A stretch of DNA of 64,000 nucleotides from assembly GCA_013396915.1 (NCBI GenBank), contig VWZL01002012.1:124001-188000 (forward strand). Reading direction: 5' to 3'. Source of the stretch: Stercorarius parasiticus (lineage: Eukaryota; Chordata; Aves; Charadriiformes; Stercorariidae). Each line of letters begins with the position of its first letter. Position 1 is the stretch's first letter. The notes beneath the pieces are model-generated. The model saw only the letters and a list, made by a program, of their open reading frames with translations. It was not told the DNA's origin and searched no databases. Below are positions 1 through 12,700 of this stretch, piece after piece. Made by a program: the position numbers and the translations under genes.

Positions 1-3000
1 TTTATTCTTAAAGGGACAAACTACATGTCATATGAGCTTCTGAAATGCTTTAGTAATGTGGTTTGACCTCTCTCTAGTAAACTGATATTTCTGCAGTGTT
101 CAGAATTTGGTCAGCCTTCTGTTAGTAGACTCTGGACTGTTCTTGATCTGTAATTATTTCTGTCTATAAGTAATGATTTTTCTGCTGTTTAACCAGAAAT
201 TAATTTCTATGGATCTAACAGCATTCAAAACAAATGTCAAGACTATTCTAAAAGGATAAGGCTATTCACAATATCATTAGTAGTCCAGCCGCTTGTTCTA
301 AGTTTGTAACTCGAGAGAAGAGAGTTAAACTCCAGCAGTGTGGTAGTGATGCCCAGATGCAGCTGAAGAAAGCATTTTTTATGGGAGGCGTAGGTGCCAA
401 GTGAATCTGTTGAGGAGCGTTGGTGCTATACAAGCTGCAGTTCTTCAACAAACCATGTGTCACTTGTTTCTAAATGTGCTGATATGGTGTATACGAGAGG
501 GTATTCTTGCTTCATGTGAGGTATGCAAAATATATATCTGGCAGGAAATACTAATACTATAATGAGTTTTTTAAGTTGGCAGTCATAAGAGTTGAACAAG
601 AACCTAGTTACTCTAGACATTTATCTGTGTAAGTCAATTTCTCTGCATCAGAGATGAAATTACATGCTGTTTGGAGATTTTACAGCGACTTTTGTCTTTA
701 TGAATGAGTATCATTATCTTAAAACTATAAAATAAAAAATATATGTCAATGCAGTGTTATTTTGCTGAATAAGGTTTATAATTATGATGATCTTTTGCAG
801 TAACTGTCAAATTTTCTGTTAGTGCAAAGTAATACTTTCCAGCATTCTTTAGAATGCTACCTAGTCTTGGTGTTAAGCTTTGGTAACAGTTGGCATTAAA
901 ACTGTACAGATGAAAACGTGTACCACATTTTTTTTTATTTTCCTTTTCTTAAAGGGGCTCATTAGATACTTTATGAGGTCTCGTAGCTGTGCTTCCCTCC
1001 TTCCTTTTTTTTGTAACGCGTTAATGGGGATGTAGCTCTAGATCTTCCATCTTACTACTTATCTATTCTTAAACAGCAAGAAAATATTCAGCCTATTCAG
1101 CACTTGTGTTTCAGGGCTTATATTGTATCTCATACAGCGTGTACACATACTGATGGTATTTGGGGACAAATGAATGACTTCTTTGTACTGCTATTCAAAT
1201 ACGATGAAAAAAAGCCTGCCCCCATGACCAAATCTTCATCTCTGAGGATCAGGTCTTTGGTATAGAGGAAGACCTTTTTGTTTGTCCAGGTTGTGGCTGT
1301 GCAGATAGGAATCTTGGCATGAGTTGATCGAACGTTTATTTGTACCAAAAACAAAAACGGGTTTAAAATCTTTTTAAAACTTAGTAGACTTTTGGAATCT
1401 CCTGTGAAGATGAACTCTCAGCACATCAATAGCAGGTAACTACTTTTTTAAATACCTTATTTAAATACTATGTAGCAAATATTGAATAATGATGTAATTT
1501 TTACATTGTCTTTTACTAGATTTTTCTCATTTTTTGTAGATATCCAAGTTCTGGTCCTGGATAGGTAAGTATTCTCAACATTTCATTTTAGCAATAATTG
1601 TTTCACAGGAAGACTAAGCTGAAGTCTATTCACTTTTTTCTCTGCTCTCCAAATATTTTTTTAGGCTACTTCATGTAAATAACTTGATTATGACTTAGCA
1701 TGTGCATCTAGATGTGTAGTAAGACTCCTTATAAACATTACACTTACTCAGTTCATGAACTGAAAAAAGTTATTCCCTTTTTTTAATTTTTCCTGCTCAA
1801 TTTTAAGAAGCATTTTACCCTTCTTTAGGCAGATTGATTTCAGTAGCTTGTAATAGAAAGTAACTTTCTCCCAACACCTGAACAAGGATGTAAGTGTGCT
1901 TAACAGTTTTCTAATGTAGTTATGATTGTATATTTGTGTGCATAAGTGCACTGGTTTTAACTCAACTTTCTCCTTTAATTTGCAGCCTTCCAGTCTGATG
2001 TTTCTCTTGCCTCTTCATGACCTCATGTCTTGAGCAGCCTAGCTGGATCCCCTGGTTCCTGTTTCTTCTTGTTTCAAAATTCTGCTTTCCCCCATTTTAA
2101 ATCCCCTACCCTTTTTGTATTCATGTAAATATACTAGGCTTTCACTATCTTGTTTGGGTCTTCACTGTTTTTTCTAAGACTTTGATTGGGTTCCGTCCAA
2201 GATTTTCCATGTGGCACTGTGCTCCCAGGTTCCCTGCCACAGTGGAATAAGTTTCTCCTGTAGGATATCTCAGTCATCCTCTTGAGGTTTTTGGGATTTC
2301 TATTCTGCTACTTTGTCTTGCTGTAAGTAGAGGTTGGGGAAGAAGTTAAGGCTGTATCTTTTGCTACTCTGCTTATAAAGCAAGTATATTAACTTTTAAG
2401 AGGCAAGAGAGCTTGTGGATTGTGGGGGATAAGTAAAGTGAATGTATTTTGGAGGTAAAAAAAAAGAAGAAAACAACCCCTCTAACAACGTATCTCCTCT
2501 CAGACATGTTTAGATTCACAAGATGTTTGTTCTGCCCCTTTCTGTCCTTATTAGGAAATGCAATCGCATGCTTCCATGCTAAATGTAGTTCTTCTGTTTT
2601 TTTTTTTTAATTTTTTTTATTCTGTCAAGTAATCTCTGTATTTCTGTTCAATTTTTTATAATTTTGAGGATTCTTTCTGTGCTCAGCTATGGAATCCCTT
2701 ATGCTCCACACTGTAAGAGAAACACTGCTGAATAGAATGTATCTTAAACTCATCTTAAATATGTTTCATTTTGTATAAAACACTCCTTTAAAAAGAACTT
2801 TTTGAAAATGTTTGGTTATGAATCTCTTCAGTTACCTAGTCACTGCTTTGCTGACTGATTCTGAAAAAACATTAAGCATGTGTGTATTGTGATCTTCTCT
2901 GGCTCAAAATGAGGCGTTTGGAGAAAAAATACCAACTTACAATTTTAGCGTCTTTTGGCGTTTATGTTGCAGTAGTAGTGGATTTCGGTATGTGCAAGTT

Positions 3001-3713
3001 CAAAGTGACTGTGTGAAAGTGTTAATTTTTCTCGCTATGACTGTTGTAGTGCAGCAAGGATGTAAAATCTTAGTTTCTTTCCATTCATCTACAAAACAGG
3101 AACATTCTAACCGAGTACATTACAAAAATATTTAAATGTAAAGCTGTTACGTCGGAATTTCTTGTCACATAAACCACTTTTTTGCATCACTCTTCCTGTG
3201 TGAATCCTATTTGGGCGGAGTGGGCAGGTGGCTCTGTGGAGAAAATATGCTGTGATTTTCTAATGCTAATTGAATAAGGTTTGTCATGGTAATTCGTAAG
3301 GACATGTCTGTTTCTGTGTGTAAAATGGTAAAAAGATTATGTTGAAGTCTTGAAATTAAGTATTACTTTAATTTGCAAAGCAGCATTTGTACAACATATA
3401 AGTAGTGAGTTTGATTTTTGGGGTTTAGAATGTGTGATTGAAGTTCTTACCATTGTGTGGTCTGCGGATATGTTCATGGGAGTTCTCATCAGAGGAAACC
3501 TCTCAATGGTTTTATATTTCTTTGTATGTTTTGGCAACATAAACCTATCCAAATAAAACATTGTCTGTGGCTGTTGGGTTTAATGCATGTATATTTTTTT
3601 TTAATAACCATGTAACTTGTATTGCCCCAGATCTTTACAGTGCTGAAACTTAAAATAGATCCTCTAAGCTAACTTGGGAATAATTGCAACTTTATTCCTT
3701 TTTTGTGTTTCAG
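1..3713 (+). other. PPP3R1: PPP3R1 intron 1 (3' part)
   Basis: AT-rich intronic sequence up to the exon 2 acceptor. No coding exon, RNA gene or identifiable transposable element was seen. One 25-nt microexon-like interval at 1540-1564 has well-formed splice signals on both sides. Confidence 0.8.
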
Positions 3714-3753
3714 GGAAATGAGGCAAGTTACCCTTTGGAAATGTGCTCGCACT
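3714..3753 (+). CDS. PPP3R1: PPP3R1 exon 2 ([13 protein letters not shown])
   Basis: 40 nt between acceptor tttgtgtttcag and donor gtaagt. It starts at the myristoylated Gly2 and ends after the first base of the Phe15 codon. The preceding exon need supply only the ATG. Confidence 0.95.
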
Positions 3754-6700
3754 GTAAGTTTTTTAATTGCTACATTATATTGTTAGAGAGGTTAATCTTA
3801 GTTGGAGATCGATATGTACAACTTTAATGTATTAATTTATTTAATTTATTGCTTGAAAAATTGTGCAGTTTATGTAGTAACCAAAAGAGTACAATTAAAA
3901 GGTAAAAGATTACCTCTGTAAAAATATAGCTATTGCTGTTGGACTGATTTTGGATTTTACAGTCTATCTTAAAAAAAAAAAAATCAGATGTAAAGGTTTT
4001 TTTTTCAATTTTTCTGTTAGAATATGAAACAACCTTATGATAGATTTGATGTCTGTACAGTGAAGTGTTAGAACTGGTAGTTCAACTGGGGGGGCTTTTC
4101 CGTGATCCCAGTGCCAGTTGCTCAGAGATGCAGAACAGCTCATAGTGCAGCACGTGTTACGTTAGGAGCGAAGTATATTGCCTAAGCTGTCTTTGCACCC
4201 TCAGAGGAAAGAGAGGTTGAGGCTAAAAGAGCATTTTTTTCCTGTGTATGCTTGCAGACAGGCATTTAGGTGAGAAGCTACTGGGTGTTACTCGCTTTTG
4301 GCCACATGAGCATAAAATTCATTGCTCTGTCTCACGGGGTTAGTCCGCCCTGTAAAAATAACAAAGTATTTCTTGCCTGAAGCTGACCAAAGAAGGGGTT
4401 GTCTTGTGAGGTGTCCCTGTGGTGTTATGCTAAGCATACTTATTTTTAACTGGTTTTTCCCTTGAATATTTTTCTTCAGCACTAAGTCATGCATAGACCT
4501 GCGTATGTATGTATGGACTGCTTGGTAAAATTCCTCATCTTTAGTGAATCAGAATTTGGTTTTAAACAGGATAATAAATTCTTAAAGATAGAGACTCTTC
4601 TAGATTGCTTTCACAATGCTAGTCATAATTGAATTCCAGCTCTTGTAAGTCAAATGGTAATACAAAGTAATCATGGCGGAATCTTTTTCTAAATGTTTTT
4701 CAGAGAAATGAGGCTTTAGCTAGTAATTTGCAAGTCCTCTATGCCTAATACACATGTCCACATGAGTTATTAATTTGAGTCATCAGTTTGTAAACACTTG
4801 AGAATCTTATCCACAGCACTGCATTGCTGTTACGCTTTCAGGGTATATTTTGTTAAATATGGATGTGTGGGTCGAAGTTTCATATCTGCTGAAGACTTCA
4901 GTAGTCTTTTCCTGAATCATGTGTGTCAGTCTTAGGTTACTGCTCCATTGGTCAGATTTTCCTTAGGGATAAACGGGCTTCTGAAGATTTATTTTTTTTA
5001 AACTAGATATGTCTCTGCCAGAGTCGTAAGCAGTGTGTTGCCATCCTTAACTTGATTCTTGGACAGGCTATATTAATTGGTAGCAACTGCTAACCTAAAG
5101 GTTTATTACTGAGCTTGTTTGCTCCCTTTTGTTGCAGAGAAAGAGATTTCCACATTATATTCTGTGGTTAAACTGTGTGTTGAGGATATCATTGTGTAAA
5201 TCTGAGGTTTTGCATGGTTAAAGCTTCGATGCTTTGCTGGCCCTTCTCACAGTAGAGAGGGAGTCAGCTGCTTCTCTGGGAGCAACGTAACACCGGGGAA
5301 GATGTAGTAATCACACATGTCCCTTTGCTTGACTGTGCCTCATCACTGGAATGATTGCACTGTGTTTAAAGATTCTGGATGCCTGAATATCCTGAAAGCA
5401 GGTTTTTTTGGGCTACAGATGTGTACAGTAGCATGTCTGTGAATAAGTCCACTAAGTAGGTATTCATCTTGTTCTTCAAATGTTAAATGTTCGTGCTGCT
5501 TCCAAGTAGTTGTCACTGATGGGACAAAAGCTTTGCAGGGCAAGACCAGACAATGTTTTTGAAGCTAATTTGATAAGGATTTTGAATGGTTAGGCTTTTG
5601 GGAGACTTGACAATTAGCAATAATGTATTTATGCTGTCTGCACCGTGCCATTGGGTTGTAACCTCTGCCTGGCACTGCAATCGCTATTTTGGTGCCTTCT
5701 TTTATAAGAATAATTTTGTTTTAAAGTTGGCAGTTACAGGAAGCGAGTTCAAGATACTGTGCAGAGGATGCACACCATTGAGTAGTCAAGAATATTCTTA
5801 ATACCCTTCATTTTATAACATTAGTTCTTTTCAGTGGGTAAATTAGTGTTATTGGATTCCTTAAAAGAATATGGTTTTGTTTCTCATGTGTGCTGTGTCT
5901 GAGAAATTACTGGAAATCTAGTGCTGTTTTACATGGTAAAAAATTGATGTCAGCCAAGCTATGTCAAATTATCTGTAAGAAAATTCTACTGTAGCAAAAA
6001 GCTGTGAAGAAAACTACAGTATAGTGAACAATATTTTATAGTAGAAAATAGTTTATACTATAGCATTTTAGAATACAAGTAATACTTTATAGTATGTTTT
6101 GGTTTTAGGATAAGGAGACTAGTATCTCTTTTCTAACTTAGCAAATTGTAATTGACACATCTGAAGTCATGAAAAGGATTAGGCCAGCTGCGTGTAAGCA
6201 TATACAAGACAAGTGGTTGAGTGTGTTCTCAAGGGCGTCATCTTTTTGAAATCCGATCTCCAAGACTGAAATGGCTGTCTTGGTTGCTACTCTGAAATAT
6301 TATATTCCTGAATCAGACAAGACTGTAGATAGAGGTGAGAGCTTTTGCTGAAGGTCTGTTTTATTTTGAGATCTCTGCAATCCATTCTTATGGGGGGAAA
6401 AAAATATATATTTTTTTTTAACATGGAAATATTTTAAAATAAATTTCAGAACATGTTCTATTTACAAAAATCTTTTTTCTAATACCTTAGCAATATTCTT
6501 GTTTATAATGATCTCATATTTGAAAAATATGTGGAAACTAGGCTCTCTGTGACCAGACTCTGGTCTGGTTTTTGTTAGTTATAGCTTTGAGCCAGTATTT
6601 TAAGAGTATCTGAAAACCCAACCTTTTAAATACAGGTTTAAACATTTAGGTAAACACTTAAGATTTCACCTCTTTCCTGAGAGATGTACAGCTTTTCTAA

Positions 6701-9700
6701 GGTGTGTAAACTTTGCAGGTGCCTGCATTGTGTACTCTGCAGCAGTGGATGTACAGTGTGTCTTGAATACATAAGCGGTTACTTTTTTAACACAGAGCAC
6801 ACTGCGCTCCAGAAATCTGCTTCTAATGAAGCTTTTTGAGTTGCCACTTGAATGCTTTTTACAATACTGTCTGAGCATCAGTTATATGAGTAACAGCTTG
6901 AAACACAAGTGTTTTAAAACATCATGGATCATCTTTTGCTCTGTTCTGTGTTGGGGGAAAGGAGTTGGGGTATTCAGCAACATGTATCAACATATTAGAG
7001 AGTGTCCAGCTGAAAAATAAAGCTCCTTTTCTAAAATGGGAGTTACACAGGAGAATTTGCATGTGGTCCTTGGAAGCATGGAGCCCTTGCATTTTAACCT
7101 AATTCATCACATTTTTAGATGTATGTAAATAAATTCAAGATACAAAGCAGGTATTGTTGGCGCTAGAATTCTAATACCTGGATGAAAGAGGAATCTTTTG
7201 AGAATACTGATAGCTCTTTAACCCAAAGTCCTTCATACTGGTACTGTTTAAAAAAACTCTACCTTGTGTTAGTTAAAAGGTGAATGAAATTCAAAATGGA
7301 TTATGAAATAAACATAAATAACATAAATAACTCTGTGTGCTTTAGAAAAGTGAATAATTTGATGTTTCTGCAGGGCTACCAGTGAAGTGTTTTAGAGAAA
7401 AACATTTAACAGGTATTATTTCTAGACAGTTAGTGAGTTTGTGAGCTCAGTCATTGGTGCCAAGCTGACGGGATACTTTCTGATTCTGCTGAAAAGCATA
7501 GGAAGCATAGAGCCTCCTCTCAGCCAGGGAGCAAAGCACAAAAAAGGCTAACTTGAGTTTGAGGTTAGAGGAACGCTCCCTGCGGCCAGAGCTCAAGGAA
7601 GCTCAGACCGCTGTGATGAGTCACAGGCAAACTCTGTCTCAAATGATAAAAACAAAGCTTGATCCTCCTTATTTTGCTCAGTGCTTTTATCACCCTGTTT
7701 ATACGATTGGACTTGGACCTCCTTGAATTTCCTAGTGTTCGTCTCTGTCCTGGTCTCCTGAGCTAGTCTTGTAAAATTCTGTCTGCTACTGCCACCATCA
7801 GTCCTTCTGGCTCAGAAACCTCCACTGTATCTGAACTATCCTGTGCCTTGCATTTCCACTAGAGCTTCAGGATGTTTGTGTGGACACAAGGTTGCCTGTA
7901 AGGAGCCTTTAGAGAAGGAGGAAAAGAAGTATTTTGTTCAGGCTCTGAAAACTTAATTCAGTATTCTGGTCAGTATTAACAGCTATGTGAGATTTTAAGA
8001 AAGTCAGTCTGTTGCTGAATGCTGAAGAAAAAGCAGTCTTGTAAAATGGGCACATCCATCGTAGATGAGGACTGTTGTATATGCACACTTGTGGAGGAAG
8101 TCTGAACAAAAAATGAATGGGATATTTTTGAAATTTGCTGCTATACATAAATGCTTGCTGTTTTCCTTTAAAAATTCAAAACAAATAAAAAAACCCCCAA
8201 ACCCAGAAAACCTACATGTTTTTTAGGTAAGTTCAGCCCAGGCAGAGATAATCAGCAGAAGCGATGACTGTGAATAAAAGGAAGAAAGAATAGGCAAAAA
8301 CTGTGCAAATTTAAAATAAGGCTTATACTATAATGCATTCATCCCTTATTTTATGTTCTTCTTATTTTATTTTTAAAGCTATTTTATGAAGACAAATATG
8401 TTACTGAAATATGACTTTTTAAAAAGTGTATAAGCTTTTTAAATTTCAGCTTGTAGAAAGGATTTTAAAGGTAGGCAGGGCGCTTGCAATATATTTAGGG
8501 AGAAAATAATGAAATTGTTCTGATATGAAATTCATACATTCAGTTATGAAACACTGACCTGCAGATGTTTTTATACATATATTCATTATGAACAGAGGCT
8601 CATGAACTTTCCTATTCCTATAATTACTTTGATTTTTCATTATTTTTGTCTCCAAGTGCTCTCTTCCATGGTGTGTCCATTGCCAGAAACAAAACGGTGG
8701 ACAAGATAGATACTTGGTCAGCTTTTCGCAGAGATACTAATTTCTTCAGTATTGTTCTTTGAACTGGTTTTTTACCCCCAAGAGTAGAACCTGTCTCAGC
8801 TCTCTAATGTAGGCAAACTCTTTGCTTGAATGTCTTAAGGTTTGGAATGAGAAATTTGTAATACCCATTTCTAGTAGAAAACTGCTGCTCAGCATCTGTA
8901 CCTGGACTCTGTATTGCAGGTGGACTGGAATTGACCATATGAGCTATCAAATTGGATGTGGGTATGTGTGGAGAAAGAGTAATTAACATTTTTTAAGTAT
9001 GAAGACTCCACAATTTCATAATTTAGGCCATTGTTGCTTTGCTGCAGTTCAACAAAAGACAAAAAGCATTCTTGAGAAATAATCTGACATGCATCTCCAG
9101 CCTCTTCCCTTTCCCATCATCTGATTCTTGTCTTTATCATCCATAATTTTGACCTCCTTGACTACAATCTTCAAAAGAAAAAGATAAATTGGGTGCTTTA
9201 TCTTCTCTTAGCATTGCTGGTTTGTAAATTTACATATCTGGCTAATTCCAAATGCAGATAATGGCAGAGGATATATTTTTACTGTAGCATTGCTTGTTAA
9301 CATTGTGTGCGGTGGATCAGTTTCTGAATGTCCTGTTTAAATGTTGGGTTTTTTTAATTCACATTGATGGGTCCTGCTAGAGATAGATTAGCTCGTGATA
9401 AAATACCTTTCTGGAAAGTTTGTTTTCTTAGCACATCTTGTGTGGAAGATCATCTCTTTCTACTTTAGCAGGCCAGTGTAACGGCAGAGTTGGTCTTGTC
9501 TGTCTTTTGTGCCAGCTGTAATAATTTAAAGCTATGTGGCAGTGTTTGAGTGACCCGTATGCGTGGTATTTGGATCCACTTCATAGCAGAACATTGACAG
9601 AACTCTGGGTCTCACTTTCAGTCTTTGCTTATATATTTGTGAGGAAAAATACCACGGTCTTTAGCTCCTAAACCAGGAAATGGACTGGAGTCATGAAATA

Positions 9701-12700
9701 AGACTTTGCTTAATGCTACTTTGGGATTCTGAGCAATGACTTGATGGTCTTCAGTCCTGGCTCAGGCATCTCTTTGTTTGCATCCTTATCTGTAAAAACG
9801 TCATTGCTGTGTTCTGATACTTAGGATTTTCTTAAGTGTAAGCTAGAAATGTTTCAGAATGTTTCAGTTTGTGTGGCAAAGGAGAAGAGATCCAGCTGTG
9901 TTAATGCTTCTTTCTTTTTTCTCTACTGTTATTTTTCTGAAATTGCAGAACTATGAAGTGTTTCAGGTTGTTTCGGAGACTTTAATCTTTCATTTTCAGT
10001 CAGTGCTAGTCTTTCTATTAATATTGGAAGTGAGATTTCACTGATCTGGTAACAGGATGACAGTGCATTATATACACTATAGGTAATATTTTCAATTTGC
10101 TATTTAGTTGTTTTATTAAGTCAATTTAAAAAAATAAATAATTTAAATAATTCATGTATCTTTTATTGTTCTTGGTTTTTTCCAGTAGGAAATAGTTCTA
10201 ACAGTAAACCTCACGGACCTTGTTTTAATGTTTCCCAGCATGAGTTCTAGATGCAATTGCAAACTTCTGATTTCAGAAATAGATCATTTGTGAGGGATTT
10301 GTCATAACAAAAATAAATGGCCAGTTATTGAAAGGTGTTGTGATTTCTGAGTGCAGGTAAAGGAAATAAGAGAGTTGTGGTTGGAGCAGGCTATCATTTT
10401 AAACATGCCTAATAAAAGTACAGAGACTGATGTCATGGCTGGACAAGTCCTTATATACATGATTGTAATTTAGGTAAAAATTATCTCTTTTTGTACGTTC
10501 ATTTTACATTGGAAAGTGTGTTTATGTATGTAGTGTGACAAGCCATACTTAATGTTTTTGTACTTTTTAAATGCTTATGCTGTGAGGATTTTTTTTCGGG
10601 ATATTAACTCTGTGAGTTTCAAGTCTGGAGTGTAGAGCTTGCACTAAAAATGAGATTCCCGTGTTAACAGCTTGCCAAGGTGCTGGCTTTGCATTAAACT
10701 GTAGCAGGTCTGATAACTTCAGGGCAGGGAGTGAGGATAGAATCGTGCCCACCATTTCAAAGACTGACTGACTCCATTTACAGTTTTAATATTTTGAGGA
10801 AAATGGAAACCAAGGAGTTTCTGCGGACAGAAGCAAGACTTGGCAAATACCTTCAGCATATTGGTGAGAAGCAGCATTTTGTGCTGGTGGAACTCACAAG
10901 CAACTATTTGGGCTAATTGCCAGCAGAGCTCTGCTTTGCCACTCTCTTTCAATACTGTCGTCTTTTAGTCTGATGATTGTGTTCTACACACAGCTTACCA
11001 TATGGTGACGCGGCTTGTTTCACATGTTGATGCTGCGCTGCGGTGTCCTGCTGTTAAGGGAACAACTTCAATCATGTTCTAGGCTTCCGCATAAACTGCT
11101 GGAAAAAAGAACATGGCTTTTTTGCAGTTGAGAACCTAATTAATTGAAATGCCAAATTGCATACTGGAAACTGAGGAAACTACTTTAAGCCTCTGCAAAT
11201 GCTGTTTAGCTTTATTTTTGTAGCCCTAGAGGCAGAGTCAGATCTGTCGCTTGCTGGCACAGCAAAGGGAAGATTGTTCTGGCAGTATCGACCCTTTTTT
11301 GCCTCTCTAGTTGCAAGCAGTTACCAAGAATGACTAACTGCAGAATGTCAGAACTTACTGTTCGGGCAAAATAAGTCTTGACAGAAAATAATTTTGTGCT
11401 TCTGGACTTCAGGTGTGCTTTCTCCATTTCACTCTGAAGTACTGCAGTTGTGTCTATCTCTAGATTTGTGTCCGGTTGGTTTTTAGACGATCATATCAAG
11501 AAATTTAAGTGGAAGTTTGTCGCTGCTTTGGTAGAGGATCTGGTCTTTGAATCGGATACAATTTCCAAACATAAAGCTCTGCATCTTGGCTGACCTTACG
11601 TACTGGAAAGACTAAGTGCTGTTTGTTTTCATGCTGCGCTTTTACAAAAGCCTAAGAAGGTATTAATGTGATGTAAAGTGGATCGGGGATATGTATGTGC
11701 CTTGTAGAAGTTAAAAAACAATTTCTTTTATTATTGGAGCAAGCACACTAAATGAAGCTAAGAAATGCGGAGCAGACTGTTCACGTTAGGAAAGAAATTT
11801 GTATGGAGAGTGTGAAAGCTCCAGGTTCTGCAAGATCTGTTTGCTGTGGCTTGCTCTATGCTGGCTGCTTTCTAGGACTTCCTAAGAACCTCAGTTCTTC
11901 CTTCATACCCAAACATGGTGAGCAATTCGTGAACTAGCTTAGGTCTCATAAATCAAGCTGCCAATAGGGAATTTTCAGGTTGTTACAGGGAAAATGTTTC
12001 AAGCTTTTCAGCGGTAACAGAGTACAAGATTTCTTGTAGTAATTTTTATGAATTCTCAGATTTAGTCTATTCCTGGCAAAATCCAAGGTGTAAAGTAGGG
12101 TACTAGGTTATATGCTTTAACTGAGATTCTCTGCAAATTTGAAGAGGATAGATGAAGTGGTGCTGCTGCAGAACCTGAGTCTGCTTTAAATTCTAGGACC
12201 AAAAAAAAAATAGATGTATGCAGATTATGGCTACAGGTATGTCTATTTTCTGTTTGAGATAGAGAAAAAAAATTATCTTAGGTCTGTCTGGGTGATGTTT
12301 TGAGTAGGTGAGTGATAACTGGTCAACAGTGGGACTGTGTTAACCTGCTTAACTTGGCGTGTATCCCAGGAGATCTCATACGTTTGCTGTGCTAAAGCAC
12401 TAGTTTTACTAATACATTTACTAATATAATTGTCTTTCTAACTTATCTTAGTCTAGTGTAAACATAATGCTAGCTCCTTCAAAGAAAACTTGGTTTCTTC
12501 TTCAGTTTCTTCATACCTGGTATTTATAAGAGCTGTCTGACTAAGAACTAGCTAAGCACCCTCAATCCTTAAAAATGTTGTGTCAGCATGTGGTATTCAG
12601 TGAGTCACAGGGCTAACTGTATTATGGCTGGTGCAGGGAGGAAAAAAGGTAAGGCTTATTTAAAATAAAATGAAAAGGCTTGTGTTTCTTTTCAGAATTT

